Positions 34,601 through 41,977 of a DNA stretch of 64,000 bases are shown piece by piece; the first letter of the stretch is position 1; each line of letters starts with the position of its first letter. A program made the translations under genes and the position numbers. Source of the stretch: an uncultured Clostridia bacterium (GTDB taxonomy: Bacteria; Bacillota; Clostridia; Lachnospirales; Anaerotignaceae); NCBI GenBank assembly GCA_910586765.1, contig CAJUJJ010000002.1, forward strand, positions 1 to 64,000, in the 5' to 3' direction. The notes below the pieces were generated by a model. The model searched no databases and had not been told where the DNA came from. It was given only the letters and a program-made list of their open reading frames with translations.

Positions 34601-36316
34601 GAGCAGAGCCTCTTTTTCAATCAAATTCGGCTCCGTGACGATCACAACGTAATGAGGGATAGGTGTGCCACCTCTATCCTGAGATTCTTCTCGCTCTTTT
34701 ATCATCTCATCAATGATATTAAAAATATAATGAACCTCATCGGGATTTGTAGCAAAGAAACGAACCTTTTTATCGTTGCTCCAGATATGAGGTACATTCT
34801 TGAAATCATCAAAGTTATACACCTGTTTAGGAGATGTTATAAGCACGAGCTTTACTTCATCGTAGGAATGAAGTGAAATAATATTAAGGATCACCTCATT
34901 AAGAATAGTGCGTATATTCTTCTGACTGCCGATAATGCCAATCGTGTGATTAGTAAAAATGTCGAGCGTCAGTGGAACATTGTTTAATGTCCCGTACTTC
35001 TTGGAAAGCTCAACTGGCAAATTACGAAGTTCATCTTCATGCAGCTGAAATCCTTGCTTTGGAATTTTTAACTGCACTTCAAAAGGTCTGCTACCTAAAC
35101 CCATACGGATAGCAAGAAAATCAGCATCCTCATGGGAACGCTCCCACAAGCGGAGTCGGTTACTTTCGTTATCAAGTATGGAGCATAAAATTTCAGGAGA
35201 AGGGCATAACGAATCGTTCAAAAGACGTACGGTTCGCTCTCTCTTTGAAATTAAGCTTTTTTCTATATCAGAGATATACGATAAGTATCTGCTCTTTCTA
35301 TGGCTCTCATCAGCCAAGGTGCGCCTTTTCTGGTAGCTTCTAAGTAAAGAAGGCCACATAAGCGAACCCAATAGTAAACCTACTGCCATAGTGCCACTGG
35401 CAATAATGGTTGACATCTGACCGCCGCTAATTGCATTTGTGATAGATACGCCCAAACTTGCCAGCATTACCATAGACATAGTAATGCTCGGTCCGAGAGT
35501 TAGAATTGCAGGAGTTTTATCTACGGTAAACGGGCTAGGAGGAGCATCAATCTCAATTACATCGCTATCTAATGATTTTAGAATACGAGGTGTACTGACA
35601 AAGTATTTCTTTTCCGCTGCATCATTGATAGGCATTTTCACAGCAAAGGATGTCATCAACGATAAGGTACTTTCAGTTTTGAGATTACGCACAGCTATGA
35701 AGTCACCCATGTAAATGAGGGAAAGCCCCATGATAAAGACTTCATCAAAAGGCTTTAACTGTTGTGAATGAACAAGGCGACCGTTTACATAGATACCAAT
35801 ACTGCGTTTCAGATCCTCAATAAAAGCATTTCCATTGCTGTCAATGCGAATAGCTGCGTGTTTTTCTCTTGAAACAAAGTCGCTAAAATCATAAGAAATA
35901 TCGTTTAGTGGAGTGCGCCCGATAAAAATATTTGTGTCTTTTGATAATGCGTATTTTTTATAGCCAGCCTGTATATCCGAGGTGGCAATGAACAGGGTTT
36001 TGACTGTTTTGCCGTTGCTTTTATTCTTAAATGCAAAATAGTCTCCACTATGTATTACATGGTCATTACAAGGATGACCATTCAGCGTTACTTCATATTT
36101 ATCATCGAAGCTTTGTTTTAAGGTGTAGATAACGGATGCTTTTTCTTCTTCCTGAGAAAAAGGAATAGCGAAGTCTGATGGAAGTCCCAATGTTTCGAGA
36201 AACAGGCGATTCGTTCTGTTTTTCAAGACATCGCTTAACATCCGTGAAATTGCTCGATCTTCAACAAAGAACGTTACCAAGAAATCTAACATCGAATTAT
36301 TCTTGGATTTAGCCAT
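31685..36316 (-). CDS. essC: EssC-type FtsK/SpoIIIE ATPase with FHA domains
   Basis: 1543 residues, the central motor of the type VII system. The N-terminus has FHA-type domains (NIFIGRTPLNDISYDF, SREKHAAIRIDSNG, SIGIYVNGR at about 130-200), then two membrane segments (about 265-325). ATPase domain 1 has GTTGSGKSE (about 718) and IIIDEFAQL (about 838). Domain 2 has GASGTGKTT (about 1062) and VLIDNFASF (about 1165). Domain 3 is degenerate (GTSKSAA at about 1337). The C-terminus carries CPNCYENA and SCYFC, a probable zinc site. FHA domains bind phospho-Thr, which links it to the kinase and phosphatase in this operon. Confidence 0.93.
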   Translation of the reverse strand: MAKSKNNSMLDFLVTFFVEDRAISRMLSDVLKNRTNRLFLETLGLPSDFAIPFSQEEEKASVIYTLKQSFDDKYEVTLNGHPCNDHVIHSGDYFAFKNKSNGKTVKTLFIATSDIQAGYKKYALSKDTNIFIGRTPLNDISYDFSDFVSREKHAAIRIDSNGNAFIEDLKRSIGIYVNGRLVHSQQLKPFDEVFIMGLSLIYMGDFIAVRNLKTESTLSLMTSFAVKMPINDAAEKKYFVSTPRILKSLDSDVIEIDAPPSPFTVDKTPAILTLGPSITMSMVMLASLGVSITNAISGGQMSTIIASGTMAVGLLLGSLMWPSLLRSYQKRRTLADESHRKSRYLSYISDIEKSLISKRERTVRLLNDSLCPSPEILCSILDNESNRLRLWERSHEDADFLAIRMGLGSRPFEVQLKIPKQGFQLHEDELRNLPVELSKKYGTLNNVPLTLDIFTNHTIGIIGSQKNIRTILNEVILNIISLHSYDEVKLVLITSPKQVYNFDDFKNVPHIWSNDKKVRFFATNPDEVHYIFNIIDEMIKEREESQDRGGTPIPHYVVIVTEPNLIEKEALLRYMNDSENQVGITTLFAYGDITKLPKSCKTIIQSDDTRTGYYIKNKNANRFIPFTLDDVEMSRIHSFANELSRLPIKRDSRSLGIVDRISFLQMYKVGNVSELAIESHWDNNNSAKSLAAPIGVMAGGEVFSLDLHEAYHGCHGLVAGTTGSGKSEFLQAFILSLAINYSPKEVAFVLVDFKGGDMARPFMAKPFAPALPHLSATISNLSGNILYRALVSLEAEIKSRQRIFNEVAAALGVDKLDINSYHKYYKGGRLDTPLPHLVIIIDEFAQLKTQQPEFLAQLINVAQVGRSLGIHLILATQKPSGIVDPQIMSNSRFRVCLKVADKQDSIDMINKPDSAMIKNPGRLYLQVGYDEIYECIQSGYSGADYIPTKTYMPDEEIMVQMTDNTANPIHSAKIDLSGDKSDKTQLEAVVSEIVAIGQKKNVVAKPLWLDMLPEKIVLQTLEKEKKGLCSATIGLVDYVRTQEQKPLTIDFSKTGHVGLYGASGTGKTTFLQTLVYSMVCEYAYTPEELNLYAMDFGGRNLGYLSYLPHTGGVVFADDESKLSELAFVLHDIIDERKRIFADNNCGTFSDYRAICKKPLPAILVLIDNFASFRDKYMDISDSFIDIISAGKTFGVYFIITGSTRNSIYYKVTEYIATYFTLKMNDPSNYLDIHNVRPPVVPEDISGRGITVINREIVEFQTAIAFDGETEADRIATISQKYIELASNWHGYTPIKLDGATKNSNNSYEAPASYYSPTPRSTPPESIFDESGNLILGTSKSAALMYGITLSEDYKVCICANDTDSLGKFYGTILMNIAQYSNRRLVFIDDDNGTFRNIVDECSSCQYISGATALDEFIEELKPELNARLEEPGRQHEQLFIVISEFNDFFDMITNEQAAFMRKVFQYIDAPQYGIYFICGFNVNGAKNNDRLFMSLVVNAENYILCPNCYENASAKIETLPLVPDVKSHSCYFCLKEKNVEIRW

Positions 36317-36343
36317 CTTTTCACCACCTCTACAAAATACTAT

Positions 36344-37474
36344 TTACAATTTTTCTCCGCAGTTGCCGCAGAACTTCATGCCAGGCTTATTCTCAAAACC
36401 GCAAGAAGGACATTTTGATGCACTGAGAGGTTTTCCACATTCACCACAGAATTTCATTCCATCTGGAACTTCTTTTCCGCAGTGAGGACAGATTATGGTA
36501 GTAGCGAGCTTACTTCCACAACTACCGCAAAACTTCATTGTTGAGTTATTCTGAGCACCACACTTAGGACAAGTGATCTGCGCATCAGGTTTAGTTACAT
36601 TCATATTTTGTCCGATTCCGGAGAATACATTTCCAAATTGACCGGCTGCGCCAAGCCCCATGCCTAATCCGATGCCAGCATTGGCAATACTGCCAGAGGA
36701 AGGATTCTCTGCCAGTTTTTCTAAAATGTCGAGGGAACGGCGTTGCTGATAGAAGCCCTCACCAAGTGCAAGTTCTTCTTTGTAACCACGAAGTTTTTCG
36801 TATTCTTCTGGTTTTGGTGCGATCGACTCGCAATAGAAATTGACCAGTTCAATACCAAAACGTTCAAATTCCTCGTTAAGAGCTTCCTGAAATGTTGCTG
36901 ATAGTTCAGACAAAAACTGCGAAATTTCCAAGAAGGAAATTTGCTTCTGAATCATATATGCAGCCGTTACAGACTTAATTTTCGAGTTAATCAAACCGTT
37001 AAAATATCTTAAGACGAGCATCGGATTGGTAGTTGTTCCATTAGGAACAGCACCAATAATTTTTGATACAAACAAACGGGAGTCTGTAATAGTAATTCCG
37101 TATTGTCCACGAGCACCAACATTCAAGATCAATCCATACTTAGGATCTTCGAGAGGAATAGGGGTAGAAGTTCCCCATTTCATATCGAGATTTGCCGTCT
37201 TGTTAATGTAGTAAATCTCAGCAGAGAATGGTGTTTTTCCGCCAAAAGGCAAATTTACAAGTTTATTCAGTATTGGTAAGTTGCCGGTCGAAAGAGTATG
37301 CGTACCAGGACCAAATAAATCAAGAGCTTCGCCCCCTTTAAAAAATAGGGCTTCCTGACCTTGGTTAACTATAAGCTGCGAACCCAGGACGAACTGTTCG
37401 GAAGGGCACTTATAAATAAGCCATTGTGAACCATTCGAGTTGCCATCATATTTAATTCGGTCAATGATTGCCAT
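36344..37474 (-). CDS. SPFH-domain protein with three zinc ribbons
   Basis: 376 residues. An N-terminal SPFH/YdjI-type (virion core-like) domain of about 260 residues (QWLIYKCPSEQFVLGSQLIV, FFKGGEALDLFGPGTHTL, RGQYGITITDSRLFV) is followed by a Gly-rich linker (about 275-300). Three double-Cys ribbons follow: CPKCGAQNN..FCGSCG, CPHCGKEV..FCGECG and CPSCGFEN..FCGNCG. Such proteins form membrane-associated oligomers and respond to envelope stress in other bacteria. Second or third gene of the T7-like operon. The link to secretion is inferred. Confidence 0.78.
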   Translation of the reverse strand: MAIIDRIKYDGNSNGSQWLIYKCPSEQFVLGSQLIVNQGQEALFFKGGEALDLFGPGTHTLSTGNLPILNKLVNLPFGGKTPFSAEIYYINKTANLDMKWGTSTPIPLEDPKYGLILNVGARGQYGITITDSRLFVSKIIGAVPNGTTTNPMLVLRYFNGLINSKIKSVTAAYMIQKQISFLEISQFLSELSATFQEALNEEFERFGIELVNFYCESIAPKPEEYEKLRGYKEELALGEGFYQQRRSLDILEKLAENPSSGSIANAGIGLGMGLGAAGQFGNVFSGIGQNMNVTKPDAQITCPKCGAQNNSTMKFCGSCGSKLATTIICPHCGKEVPDGMKFCGECGKPLSASKCPSCGFENKPGMKFCGNCGEKL

Positions 37475-37494
37475 TTACATAACCCCCTTCTCAA

Positions 37495-38331
37495 TTATCC
37501 TTCCTTTTGAATCTGCTTCTTTAATTCATTGCAAAAAACGCTATACGAATTGTCACGTGACAAATTATCAATATACGAAAGAATAGTATTCTTGGCATCT
37601 TCGCCTTCGTTTTTAGCCAGACGGTATGCACGAATAAAAATATTTAAGACTTCAGCAGCTGGTGCTGGTAAATGCTTGCCGGTAAAGAATCCGCCTTCTA
37701 ATTGGCACCACCTTGCACGAATTTGCCTGAATTTTGCCATAGCAAAATGAGCACGCCAGTCATCAGGGCAAAGATCTACTGCTAATGATGCAATTTCAGA
37801 TTCATCACAGCCAATTACACCGGAAACAAGATCAAAAATGTTATGACGGTCTTTTCTGGAAGCTACATTGAATGCACGAATGAAAGCAGCCCTCATATTA
37901 CGATCTGGCAAGTACCGTGTCATGTCAACATATGTATCCATTTCTTGCTTTTCACCAGATGCTATGTTATATGCCTTCCTATATGCAGGGACTACCGACA
38001 AATACCCTGTTCTATCTCCGCCGGTAGAAGCATATCCAAGCCATGCACTCCAGCAATTTGGATCAATGTTAATTGCTTGCTTAAATTTGGTATTAGCCTT
38101 TCGATCATCACCCAGGTCAATTAATTTATACCCATCTGTAAGTAATTCCTCGACATCTTTCCCTTCGTATCCGTACACATGTTTTGTAATATTCTGAGTG
38201 ATTTTTTGAACAATCTGATCTTGTTTAATAACAAACTGGGAAAAGCAGTGTTCACAGGTACCAATTTCATGTGAATTGTCAAGGATAATGTTACCGCCAC
38301 ACTGTTCACAGATTAAACTAATTTTAGCCAT
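37495..38331 (-). CDS. Zinc-ribbon protein with helical-repeat region
   Basis: About 278 residues. A zinc ribbon at the N-terminus (CEQCGGNIILD..GTCEHCFSQF) is followed by a helical, TPR-like part (GYKLIDLGDDRKANTKFKQA, NPNCWSAWLGYASTG-like repeats, AYRKAYNIASGEK). No enzyme motif. The ATG at 38331 has AAGGAGATATCAG upstream, so the longer in-frame extension to 38391 is unlikely. Cotranscribed with the SPFH protein. Probably a scaffold or adaptor; I do not recognise a named family. Confidence 0.65.
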   Translation of the reverse strand: MAKISLICEQCGGNIILDNSHEIGTCEHCFSQFVIKQDQIVQKITQNITKHVYGYEGKDVEELLTDGYKLIDLGDDRKANTKFKQAINIDPNCWSAWLGYASTGGDRTGYLSVVPAYRKAYNIASGEKQEMDTYVDMTRYLPDRNMRAAFIRAFNVASRKDRHNIFDLVSGVIGCDESEIASLAVDLCPDDWRAHFAMAKFRQIRARWCQLEGGFFTGKHLPAPAAEVLNIFIRAYRLAKNEGEDAKNTILSYIDNLSRDNSYSVFCNELKKQIQKEG

Positions 38332-38355
38332 ATCTGATATCTCCTTACAAAACAA

Positions 38356-38398
38356 AAAGCGGGACGAGATAATTGTTTTCACATACCTCATCCCGCCT
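38356..38398 (-). terminator. Terminator (partial) within the T7-like operon
   Basis: On the minus strand GCGGGATGAG pairs with CTCGTCCCGC (one mismatch), then TTTTTGTTTTG. It follows the 155-residue gene, so the remaining genes need read-through or their own promoter. Its likely effect is to give the first gene a higher transcript level. Confidence 0.75.
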
Positions 38399-38411
38399 TA
38401 ATGTTATTTTT

Positions 38412-38879
38412 TTAGCCTTCGTTAGAAACAGATCTCTGGGTTGACTTATAACCGCTATTGGCCAGCTTAAGACCTAACTTACCAAATGCGGATTCGGTTG
38501 CCTCTTTAGCAGCTGCATAGTAAGCATTACGTTTCTGCTCCTTAAATACGTTACCAATAGCAGCATCAAAGGCCATAGCGGAGAAAATCTTCTCCTGGAT
38601 CATCAAATATACTTCAACGTACAGATAGGTACCAACCGTGGTGTTGGAGATAGCGATCTTAGCTTCGCTGTCCACGTCAACAACAACGCACTGCTCTTTT
38701 GCAGCGAAAACTGCACCCATCAGACCCTTGCCACCTTTAAGAGTCTGGATAGTGGCCTTCAGAGGATACTGCTTTGCCTGCAGTTCGTTCAGGATAGCCT
38801 GCTCAAGCTGATCTCTCTTTCCGCCAGCATCTTCGAAGATGTAGCTGTCGCTACGGCCGGTGAATTTAGTGTTTGCCAT
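38412..38879 (-). CDS. Unrecognised 155-residue protein, first gene of the T7-like locus
   Basis: 155 residues, starting MANTKFTGRSDSYIFEDAG. No signal peptide or membrane segment. The middle is rich in beta-strand and contains VVVDVDSEAKIAISNTTVGT. The C-terminal part is helical and Ala/Lys-rich (YYAAAKEATESAFGKLGL). Strong GGAGG site before the ATG and a terminator directly after suggest high expression. It is separated by about 80 bp from the XRE gene upstream, on the same strand. Family and function are unknown to me. Confidence 0.6.
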   Translation of the reverse strand: MANTKFTGRSDSYIFEDAGGKRDQLEQAILNELQAKQYPLKATIQTLKGGKGLMGAVFAAKEQCVVVDVDSEAKIAISNTTVGTYLYVEVYLMIQEKIFSAMAFDAAIGNVFKEQKRNAYYAAAKEATESAFGKLGLKLANSGYKSTQRSVSNEG

Positions 38880-38958
38880 GAATTTTTCCTCCTTGAAATG
38901 TGAGTTTTATATTCCTAAGCACTCTGGTGGAACTCAGACTGCTAAAGGTCCAATTACT

Positions 38959-39243
38959 TTACTTTTTTTCTGTCAATTGCCTAATTGTTTGTATATAATC
39001 CGGGATTTGATCCAACATGACAGATGTGGCTTCATTCATATCCAAAACAGCTATTAGCGCCATAAACATTGTCCATGACATTTTTTTCGTTCTTGTCTCT
39101 ATAGCGCTATAAGTTTGTCTTGATACCCCTATGGCAGAAGCCATCACTTCCTGAGACATTCCCAATCGTGCTCTCATAACTGGAAGTTCTGCTGTAAGAG
39201 TCATGATTAACTCATCTCTAATTTTTGCTTTATCATCATACAT
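38959..39243 (-). CDS. XRE-family repressor divergent from integrase 1
   Basis: 94 residues. The helix-turn-helix is RLGMSQEVMASAIGVSRQTY (about 30-50), followed by SAIETRTKKMSW, which is typical of XRE regulators. The ATG at 39243 is chosen over upstream in-frame starts because GGAG is nearby and because the longer extension would cover the palindromic operator-like site at 39262-39286. It lies between the type VII locus and a divergent integrase gene, a usual place for an element's repressor. Probably controls integrase and itself. Confidence 0.75.
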   Translation of the reverse strand: MYDDKAKIRDELIMTLTAELPVMRARLGMSQEVMASAIGVSRQTYSAIETRTKKMSWTMFMALIAVLDMNEATSVMLDQIPDYIQTIRQLTEKK

Positions 39244-39261
39244 GCTATTTTTCGCTCCAGT

Positions 39262-39286
39262 TTCGTAGAGTACCTTACTCCACGAA
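39262..39286. promoter_or_regulatory. 25-bp operator-like palindrome, copy 1
   Basis: Arms TTCGT-A-GAGTA and TACTC-C-ACGAA around CCT. It lies 19 bp upstream of the XRE start and between the divergent XRE and integrase genes. A 24/25 copy lies downstream of the integrase gene at 40650-40674 in inverted orientation. Confidence 0.7.
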
Positions 39287-39461
39287 CTACATTTTTCTCT
39301 GTTTTTTGAAGTCTGTATCCTTATTTTACATGTTGTCGCTCCATTTGTCAATGTGTAAAGTGAGTAAAAAGCGAAATATTTGTAGAAAAAAGTCTCCAAA
39401 GGGCGATCCACATTCACAATTTGCCGTCAGAATTATAGTCATAAGGAAGGAGGTGCACCTT

Positions 39462-40598
39462 ATGCCCCGAAAAGGTGAAAACATTTACAAAAGGAAAGAC
39501 GGCAGGTGGGAAGGACGATATATTAAATCTCGGACCCCTGCTGGCAAAGCAAATTATGGTTATGTTTATGCAAAAACGTATCGAGAGGTCAAATCGAAAC
39601 TTGTTAACCAAATCTCATTCGCAAGTAATTCTACCACTGCCAATCAAAAAGTGCCTACTGTCTGTTTTGAATGTATTGCCATGGAATGGTTTCAGACTAT
39701 ACACCCACAGATAAAGGAATCTTCAAGCAATAAATACTGGAATCTCCTTAACTCATATGTACTTCCAGCATTTGGGCTCAAGCCATTGTGCGATATAACT
39801 CATGATTTTATTGAAGAACAATGCAATCTTTTTCTTACAGAGGGTGGATTGAAAGGAAATGGGCTTTCGGCTAAAACAGTTTCGGACATTTTATCTTTGA
39901 TTCGGAACATAATGCAATTCGCCGCCAAAAAAGGAAACATCATTTCCTGTAATGCACAATCCATACAGATAAAACGTCAAATTCCAGAAATGAGAGTATT
40001 AAGTCGTGCTGAACAGGAGAAATTATGTCAATATCTGTATTCTGACCTTGACGCTTGCAACATTGGCATATTGGTGTGTTTATTTACTGGACTTAGAGTA
40101 GGAGAAATTTGTGCCTTGCGCTGGGAGGATATTTCATTTTCGGATCACACAATTCATGTTCACCAAACGCTCCAAAGAATCCAGAACAGAGCCAATAGCA
40201 AGCAAAAAACAAAGATTGTTATTACAGCTCCCAAAAGTGCCTGCTCCATTCGCACAATCCCTGTTCCAAATGACCTGATAGTCATTCTTGCGTCATATAA
40301 GACCTCTTCCAAAGGGTATATTTTGACTAATTGTGAGCAAACACCTTTAGAGCCACGAACGATGCAAAACCACTTTAAGAGAGCGTTACAAAAAAGCGGA
40401 ATTGCCCCTGCAAATTATCACTCGTTACGCCATACATTTGCAACGAGGTGTATAGAGCTTGGTTTTGATGTGAAAAGTCTTAGTGAAATATTAGGTCATG
40501 CCAGTGTAAATATTACAATGAATCGCTATGTTCATCCTACAATGGAGTTAAAACAGGAAAATATGCAGCGGCTTTCTGCCCTATTAGCCGTCAAGTAA
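39462..40598 (+). CDS. Tyrosine integrase 1
   Basis: 378 residues. The N-terminal arm-binding domain starts PRKGENIYKRKDGRWEGRY. A SAM-like core-binding domain follows at about 60-160. The catalytic domain has Arg in TGLRVGEICALRWEDI (about 213), HSLRHTFATR (about 320), GHASVNITMNRY with the Tyr nucleophile at about 356, and all key residues present. ATG after AAGGAGG. It differs from the ICE integrase at the right end. Because an ICE needs only one integrase, this one may belong to a nested element that brought in the type VII locus; its attachment sites were not identified. Confidence 0.9.
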   Translation: MPRKGENIYKRKDGRWEGRYIKSRTPAGKANYGYVYAKTYREVKSKLVNQISFASNSTTANQKVPTVCFECIAMEWFQTIHPQIKESSSNKYWNLLNSYVLPAFGLKPLCDITHDFIEEQCNLFLTEGGLKGNGLSAKTVSDILSLIRNIMQFAAKKGNIISCNAQSIQIKRQIPEMRVLSRAEQEKLCQYLYSDLDACNIGILVCLFTGLRVGEICALRWEDISFSDHTIHVHQTLQRIQNRANSKQKTKIVITAPKSACSIRTIPVPNDLIVILASYKTSSKGYILTNCEQTPLEPRTMQNHFKRALQKSGIAPANYHSLRHTFATRCIELGFDVKSLSEILGHASVNITMNRYVHPTMELKQENMQRLSALLAVK

Positions 40599-40604
40599 AT
40601 CGTC

Positions 40605-40651
40605 AACACCGCCTAATAATGCTGAATTATCAGTATTGGGCGGTGTTTTTT
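40605..40651 (+). terminator. Terminator after integrase 1
   Basis: AACACCGCC pairs with GGCGGTGTT, extended by TAATA/TATT, then TTTTT. Immediately followed by palindrome copy 2. Confidence 0.85.
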
Positions 40652-40674
40652 CATGGAGTAAGGTACTCTACGAA
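40650..40674. promoter_or_regulatory. 25-bp operator-like palindrome, copy 2
   Basis: Inverted copy of the palindrome at 39262-39286 (one base different: TTCAT instead of TTCGT), just after the integrase 1 terminator. It could be a second repressor site or part of an attachment region. Confidence 0.6.
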
Positions 40675-40690
40675 TTTTTTTATTATTTAT

Positions 40691-40726
40691 CCAGAAAAAT
40701 CGTTTGTGGTTTTTCTGGTTTTTTTA
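40691..40726 (+). terminator. Second hairpin terminator
   Basis: CCAGAAAAA pairs perfectly with TTTTTCTGG, followed by seven T residues. Confidence 0.75.
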
Positions 40727-40768
40727 TTTCAATCATTTAATGCAAATTGCCTATAAAATTTTATCACA

Positions 40769-40786
40769 TTGCATTTATAAATGCAA
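40769..40786. promoter_or_regulatory. Perfect 18-bp palindrome upstream of the XRE gene
   Basis: TTGCATTTATAAATGCAA is its own reverse complement. It lies 18 bp upstream of the -35 element of the following promoter; a likely operator or activator site. Confidence 0.55.
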
Positions 40787-40803
40787 CTTGCATCTTATGT
40801 TGG

Positions 40804-40832
40804 TTGTTGAGATTTTGGGTACATTTTATAAT
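40804..40832 (+). promoter_or_regulatory. Promoter of the XRE gene at 40870
   Basis: TTGTTG and TATAAT spaced by 17 bp, 37 bp before the start codon. Confidence 0.65.
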
Positions 40833-40869
40833 GTATAGCAGAATCATACACAGCGTGGAGGTGATTGAA

Positions 40870-41232
40870 ATGCAACCGGAAATTGATTACGTTAAGATTG
40901 GTCAGCGCATTAGAGCTGCCCGACTGGAAAAGGGTTATAGCCAAGCTGATTTGGGTGCGTTGGTTGGTTGCTCGAACAATCATATGAGCCATGTTGAAGT
41001 TGGACAGACGAAAGTTTCTTTGGCAATGCTTCTAAAACTGGCATTCGTCTTGGAAAAGAACTTTGACTATTTTTTACTGGATACCCCATATGCAAAAAGC
41101 GACAGCATCATTGATAATGAGATTGCTGCAAAACTGAAAAAGTGCAATGTAACAACATTGATAACCGTAGGAAAGTTGATTGATGTCTTGATTGACCAGC
41201 AAGAGATGATAAAAAAAGCGGATCTTGATTGA
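40870..41232 (+). CDS. XRE-family regulator
   Basis: 120 residues. The helix-turn-helix lies at about 10-65 (IGQRIRAARLEKGYSQADL, then GALVGCSNNHMSHVEVGQTK). A helical C-terminal half follows. ATG after GTGGAGGTG. The common name for this type is a SinR/Xre-like repressor. It has its own promoter and a perfect palindrome upstream, suggesting autoregulation. It faces the ImmA/IrrE gene across two terminators, so the two form a possible repressor-protease pair, though each copy of the protease could also serve the repressor at 46401-46850. Confidence 0.8.
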   Translation: MQPEIDYVKIGQRIRAARLEKGYSQADLGALVGCSNNHMSHVEVGQTKVSLAMLLKLAFVLEKNFDYFLLDTPYAKSDSIIDNEIAAKLKKCNVTTLITVGKLIDVLIDQQEMIKKADLD

Positions 41233-41245
41233 TATAATGAAAAAG

Positions 41246-41290
41246 AAGCCCATTGGCAGTTCTGAGTGAACTGCTATGGGTTCCTTTTTT
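41246..41290 (+). terminator. Terminator of the XRE gene
   Basis: CCCAT..GCAGTTC pairs with GAACTGC..ATGGG; then TTCCTTTTTT. Confidence 0.8.
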
Positions 41291-41320
41291 GCAACACAAT
41301 ATACTGATCCTTTAAGAAAC

Positions 41321-41370
41321 AAAAAGTCCACCAGTCATGATGCACTACGCATCGTACTGGTGGGCTTTTT
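41321..41370. terminator. Bidirectional terminator, copy 1
   Basis: AAAAAGTCCACCAGT pairs with ACTGGTGGGCTTTTT around an inner GATGC/GCATC stem. A diverged copy sits at 45721-45770, exactly 4400 bp away, at the same distance from the second ImmA gene. Confidence 0.85.
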
Positions 41371-41389
41371 CTGTAAAGATATAAAAATA

Positions 41390-41977
41390 GATATTCATAT
41401 ATCGCCATAACCAATGTCGTTATCGTAGGCATGAAGATCTTCTTTCAGGAAATCTGCTTTACGAATATACATCGAATTTACCAGCTCCCCTTTTTCGTGG
41501 AGCAGGCTGAATTTGTAATCTAATAACGCTGCCGGTACATAGAGCATTTTAGCCGTTTCAAAAAATGTGTGTTCCGAAAGGCATTCCAGAACTTCTTCAT
41601 CTTCTAACAGAAGCTCTGCCGCAAAGAAGTTTGCTTCATTTTCTTCGATTGATCTATCATCAAACACTTCCATTTCTTGAAAGCCGTGCATCATGGCGAT
41701 TTTCGTATGTAGGACAGCGTGTCCTAATTCATGTGCGACTAATATACGTTCCAGGATGCCGTTCACATTGTGATCTATCACGATATTCTTCTGTCTGGAC
41801 TGGTAATAGAAGAAGCCCTTCAATTTCTTCTGCAAATCGTAATAATGAATTTTGATACCTAACAGCTGACACAACTCGTAAGGGTCTCTGGTGTGATATT
41901 TTCGCACAAGCTTATCGACAGTTTCAATGATATGCTCTGCCGTTTTCATTTGCTTCACCTCCGAATCGCACACAGAA
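41390..41977 (-). repeat. 588-bp perfect direct repeat, copy 1
   Basis: Matches 45790-46377 base for base at an offset of exactly 4400 bp. It covers the whole ImmA/IrrE coding region and its ribosome binding site. The sequences diverge at once on the right (41978 onwards) but remain similar on the left through the terminator. Confidence 0.9.
41395..41949 (-). CDS. ImmA/IrrE metallopeptidase, copy 1
   Basis: 184 residues. The zinc motif HELGHAVLH (about 72-80) and the following Glu in EENEANFFAAELLL define the ImmA/IrrE family, which cleaves ICE or phage repressors of the ImmR type and triggers excision. ATG after GGAGGTG with 6-7 nt spacing. The protein is identical to copy 2. In this copy the upstream ImmR gene is missing: sequence identity stops 28 bp before the start codon, where a truncated gene on the other strand begins. 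It may lack its promoter. Confidence 0.9.
   Translation of the reverse strand: MKTAEHIIETVDKLVRKYHTRDPYELCQLLGIKIHYYDLQKKLKGFFYYQSRQKNIVIDHNVNGILERILVAHELGHAVLHTKIAMMHGFQEMEVFDDRSIEENEANFFAAELLLEDEEVLECLSEHTFFETAKMLYVPAALLDYKFSLLHEKGELVNSMYIRKADFLKEDLHAYDNDIGYGDI

Noticed and set aside
24074..40870. Direct-repeat attachment sites flanking the type VII locus and integrase 1
   Set aside because: The best shared string between the two border regions was only about 8 bp (for example GATTGAAA or GCAAATTG), not distinguishable from chance.
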